In this document: positions 60,276-64,000 of the stretch, piece by piece
How the letters are laid out: each line of letters starts with the position of its first letter
Numbering within the stretch: the first letter of the stretch is position 1
NCBI GenBank assembly: GCA_963580455.1
Contig: OY756970.1
Location: forward strand, 6,448,001 to 6,512,000
Reading direction: 5' to 3'
Source: Euonymus europaeus
Taxonomy: Eukaryota; Streptophyta; Magnoliopsida; Celastrales; Celastraceae
DNA: 64,000 nt
Program-made: the position numbers and the translations under genes
Notes under the pieces: model-generated
Told to the model about the DNA's origin: nothing
Seen by the model: the letters and a program-made list of their open reading frames with translations, nothing else
Database searches by the model: none

Positions 60276-63200
60276 TATTAATGGTTTGCCAAATTTTGAA
60301 CGAAAGATGTTCGTTTGGCATCTCTTAGCTACGAAACTATATAAGGAGCATACACGAGTAACTTACGACCTAAAATTGAAATAAAGGAGTACACGGATCC
60401 CCGTTGACGGTTCGGAATTTCTCAACTCTCCCCATGGATGAACTTTTAAAGTTTTTGTCTAATTTTGAACGAAAGATGTTCGTTTAGTATCTCTTGTCTA
60501 GGAAACTATAAAAGGAGCATATACGAGTAACTTTGGACGCAAAATTGAAATAAAATGGATACACGAATACCTTTCGTTGGTTTGGTATTGCTCAACTTTC
60601 CCCATGGATGAACTATTAACGGTTTTGTGAAATATTGAACGAAAGATGTTCGTTTGGCATGTCTTGGCTACGAAACTATATAATGAGCATACACGAGTAA
60701 CTTACGACCTAATACTGAAAACAAAGGAATACACGGATCCCCGTAGATGGTTCGGAATAGCTCAATTCTCTCCATGGATGAACTTTTAAAGTTTTTGTCC
60801 AATTTTGAACGAAAGATGTTCGTTTAGCATCTCTTGGCTAGGAAACTATAAAAGGAGCATATACGGGTAACTTTAGATCTAAAATTGAAATAGAAAGGAG
60901 TACATGAATCCCCTTTGATGGTTTAGAATTGCCCAACTCTCCCCATGGATGAACTATTAACGGTTTGGTGAAATTTTGAACGAAAGATGTTCGTTTGGCA
61001 TCTATTGTCTACGAAACTATATAAGGAGCATACACGAGTAACTTACGACCTAAAATTGAAATAAAAGAAGTACAGAGATCCCCATTGATGGTTCGGAATT
61101 CCTCAACTCTCCCCATGGATGAACTTCTAAAGTTTTTGTCCAATTTTGAACGAAAGATGTTCGTTTAGCATCTCTTGGCTTCGAAACTATAAAAGGAGCA
61201 TATACGAGTAACTTTGGATCTAAAATTGAAATAGAAAGGAGTACATGAATCCCTTTTTGTGGTTTAGAATTGCTCAACTCTCCCCATGGATGAACTATTA
61301 ACGGTTTTGTGAAATTTTGAACGAAAGATGTTCGTTTGGCATCTCTTGGCTACGAAACTATATAAGGAGCATACACGAGTAACTTTCGACCTAAAATTGA
61401 AAACAAAGGAGTACACGGATCCCCGTTGATGGTTCAGAATGGCTCAACTCTACCCATGGATGAACTTTTAAAGTTTTTGTCCAATTTTGAACGAAAGATG
61501 TTCGTTTAGCATCTCTAGGCTAGGAAACTATAAAAGGATCATATACGAGTAAGTTTGGACCCAAAATTGAAATAAAAGGAGTACACGAATCCCCTTTGTT
61601 GCTTTGGAATTGCTCAACTCTCCCCATGGATGAACTATTAATGGTTTTGCCAAATTTTGAACGAAAGATGTTCGTTTGGCATCTCTTAGCTACGAAACTA
61701 TATAAGGAGCATACACGAGTAACTTACGACCTAAAATTGAAACAAAGGAGTACACGGATCCCCGTTTATGGTTCGGAATTTCTCAACTCTCCCCATAGAT
61801 AAACTTTTAAAGTTTTTGTCTAATTTTGAACGAAAGATGTTCGTTTAGCATCTCTTGGCTAGGAAACTATATAAGGAGCATATACGAGTAACTTTGGACC
61901 CAAAATTGAAATAAAAGGGGTACACGAATCCCCTTTGTTGGTTTGGTATTGCTCGACTCTCCCCATGGATGAACTATTTACGGTTTTGTCAAATTTTGAA
62001 CGAAAGATGTTTGTTTCGCTTCTCTTGGCTACGAAACTATATAAGGAGCATACACGAGTAACTTACGACCTAAAATTGAGAAAAAGGAGTACACGGATCC
62101 CCGTTAATGGTTCGGAATGGCTCAACTCTCCCCATGGATGAACTTATAATGTTTTTATCCAATTTTGAACGAAAGATGTTCGTTTCGCATCTCTTGGCTA
62201 CTAAACTATAAAAGGAGCATACACGAGTAACTTACGACCGAAAATTTAAAACAAAGCAGTACACGGATCCCCGTTGATGGTTCGGAATGGCTCAACTCTC
62301 CCCATGGATGAACTTTTAAAGTTTTTGTCCAATTTTGAACGAAAGATGTTCGTTTAGTATCTCTTGGCTAGGAAACTATAAAAGGAGCATATACGAGTAA
62401 CTTTAGATTTAAAATTGAAATAGAAAGGAGTACATGAATCCCCTTTGATGGTTTAGAATTGCTCAACTCTCCCTATGGATGAACTATTAACGGTTTTGTG
62501 AAATTTTGAACGAAAGATGTTCGTTTGGCATCTTTTGGCTACGAAACTATATAAGGAGCATACACGAGTAACTTACGACCTAAAATTGAAAACGAAGGAG
62601 TACACGGATCCCCATTGAAGGTTCGGAATTACTCAACTCTCCCCATAAACAAACTTTTAAAGTTTTTGTCCAATTTTGAACGAAAGATGTTCGTTTGGCA
62701 TCTCATGGCCATGAATCTATATAAGGATCATATACGAGTAAATTTAGATCTATAATAGAAAGAAAACGAGTACACAAATCCTCGTTGATAGTTCAGAATT
62801 TCTAATCTCTCCCCATGGACGAACTTTTAAAGTATTTGTCCAATTTTGAATGAAAGATGTTCGTTTGTCATCTCTTGGGCTATGAAACTATCGAAGGAGC
62901 ATAGACAAATTCAATTGTTTGGATTTGTTCAAACTCTCATGATAGACGAACTTTTATTGATTTTGTCCAATTTTGAACGAAAGTTGTTCGTTTGACATCT
63001 CTTGGCTACGAAACTATATAAGGAGTATATACGAGTAACTTTCGACCTTAAATTTAAATAAAAGGAGTACAGAGATCCCCATTGATAGTTCAGAATTTCT
63101 CAACTCTCCCCATGGATGAACTTATAATGTTTTTATCTAATTTTGAACGAAAGATGTTCATTTAGCATCTCTTGGCTATGAAACTATAAAAGGAGCATAT

Positions 63201-64000
63201 ACGAGTAACTTTAGATCTAAAATTGAAATAGAAATGAGTACATGAATCCCCTTTAATGGTTTAGAATTGCTCAACTCTCCCCATGGATGAAATATTAACG
63301 GTTTTGTCAAATTTTTAACGAAAGATGTTCGTTTGGCATCTCTTGGCTACGAAACTATATAAAGAGCATACACGAGTAACTTACGACCTGAAATTGAAAA
63401 AAAGTAGTACACAGATTCCCGTTGATGGTTCGGAATTTCTCAACTCTCCCCATGGATGAACTTTTAAAGTTTTTGTCTAATTTTGAACGAAAGATGTTCG
63501 TTTAGCATCTCTTGGCTAGGAAACTATAAAACGAGCATATACGAGTAACTTTGGACCCAAAATTGAAATAAAAGGGGTACACGAACACCTTTTGTTGGTT
63601 CGGTATTGCTCAACTTTCCCCATGGATGAACTATTAACGGTTTTGTGAAATTTTGAACGAAAGATGTTCGTTTGGCATCTCTTGGCTACGAAACTATATA
63701 AGGAGCATACACGAGTGACTTACGACCTAAAATTGAAAAAAATGAGTACACGGATCCCCGTTGATGGTTCAGAATGGCTCAACTCTCCCCATGGATGAAC
63801 TTATAATGTTTTTATCCAATTTTGAACGAAAGATGTTCGTTTAGCATCTCTTGGCTACGAAACTATAAAAGGAGCATATACGAGTAACTTTAGATCTAAA
63901 ATTGAAATAGAAAGAAGTACATGAATCTCCTTTGATGGTTTAGAATTGCTCAACACTTCCCATGGATGAACTATTAACGGTTTGGTGAAATTTTGAACGA

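Larger units (their letters stand above)
35763..64000 (+). repeat. Satellite subfamily B array, ~170-bp monomers, about 28 kb, running off the right edge
   Basis: Roughly 165 monomers in one orientation. CTCAACTCTCC recurs at 42,047, 42,218, 42,387 and 42,557 (steps 169-171). Other landmarks: CCATGGATGAACTTTTAAAG, GAACGAAAGATGTTCGTTT, GCATCTCTTGGCTACGAAAC, GGAGCATATACGAGTAAC, ACACGGATCCCCGTTGATGG. Variants recur in order: a GTTTAGCATCT...ACTATAAAAGG type alternates with a GTTTGGCATCT...ACTATATAAGG type over long stretches, giving a 340-bp dimer. More complex mixtures occur at 36,600-41,700, 43,500-44,400 and 45,700-51,500. Many GGATCC and CCATGG sites fall in register. No genes: the small frames on both strands recur only because the repeat does. 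Confidence 0.96.

Noticed and set aside
35763..64000. Recurring small open frames in the satellite (for example 52,878-53,060 and 56,288-56,470 on plus; 38,626-38,832 and 46,413-46,619 on minus)
   Set aside because: They recur only because the repeat recurs, occur on both strands, end at random and show no domain. Near-identical peptides reflect DNA similarity, not selection.
35763..64000. CRISPR-like regular repetition
   Set aside because: The unit is ~170 bp without unique spacers between short constant repeats, and the rest of the window is plant retroelements. It is a eukaryotic satellite.
1..64000. tRNA and rRNA genes
   Set aside because: Apart from primer-binding sites complementary to tRNA ends I saw no cloverleaf-like A-box/B-box pair or rRNA-like sequence. 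By eye a degraded one could be missed.

Overview
This window is plant heterochromatin: a tandem satellite array invaded by nested LTR retrotransposons. I see no host gene. Retroelement lineages typical of flowering plants (Ty3/gypsy chromovirus of the Tekay/Del type, Ty1/copia of the SIRE type), a plant-style hAT BED-finger fragment, solo LTRs with 5-bp target-site duplications (TSDs) and a ~170-bp satellite with higher-order structure all point to a centromeric, pericentromeric or subtelomeric block of a eudicot-like genome. I cannot name the species.

Layout. 1-21,694: an old Ty3/gypsy element on the plus strand (element O), running from the tail of its 5' LTR at the left edge to a complete 3' LTR (19,830-21,694). 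Its coding region is decayed and has been hit three times. The insertions are an LTR-like element carrying a hAT fragment (806-3,280), a copia-like solo LTR (5,892-7,368, TSD GCTTT) and another apparent solo LTR (8,832-19,731, TSD GGTAC). That last one is itself split by a young, almost intact Ty3/gypsy element of the same clade on the minus strand (9,443-18,854, TSD ATACA). 21,695-21,839: the end of an LTR (family X) into which element O inserted. 21,840-29,260: satellite subfamily A on the plus strand, interrupted by a solo LTR of family X (25,980-27,792, TSD GTTTT). 29,261-30,108: satellite subfamily B in inverted orientation. 30,109-35,762: a 5'-truncated SIRE-like copia element with its 3' LTR. 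35,763-64,000: about 28 kb of plus-strand satellite B, reaching the right edge.

Relative history can be read from the nesting: satellite, then LTR X, then gypsy O (12 differences in the 113 LTR positions that can be compared), then its internal insertions, then the inner gypsy (LTR pair differing by only a few percent by eye). The inner polyprotein frame of about 1,595 codons is broken only by two in-frame TGA codons, both where CGA (Arg) is expected, as methyl-cytosine decay would produce.

The most interesting signal is in the satellite. Four copies of a ~115-bp foreign segment sit inside satellite B; 85 bp of it is nearly identical, in reverse complement, to part of the solo LTR at 8,832-19,731. 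A transposon fragment was apparently captured by the satellite and then multiplied with it. The array also shows two diverged subfamilies, a 340-bp dimer rhythm, long segmental duplications (offsets 3,410 and 1,170 bp), two orientation breakpoints around the truncated copia element, and a short dyad in most monomers. I found no CRISPR array, operon or other gene system.
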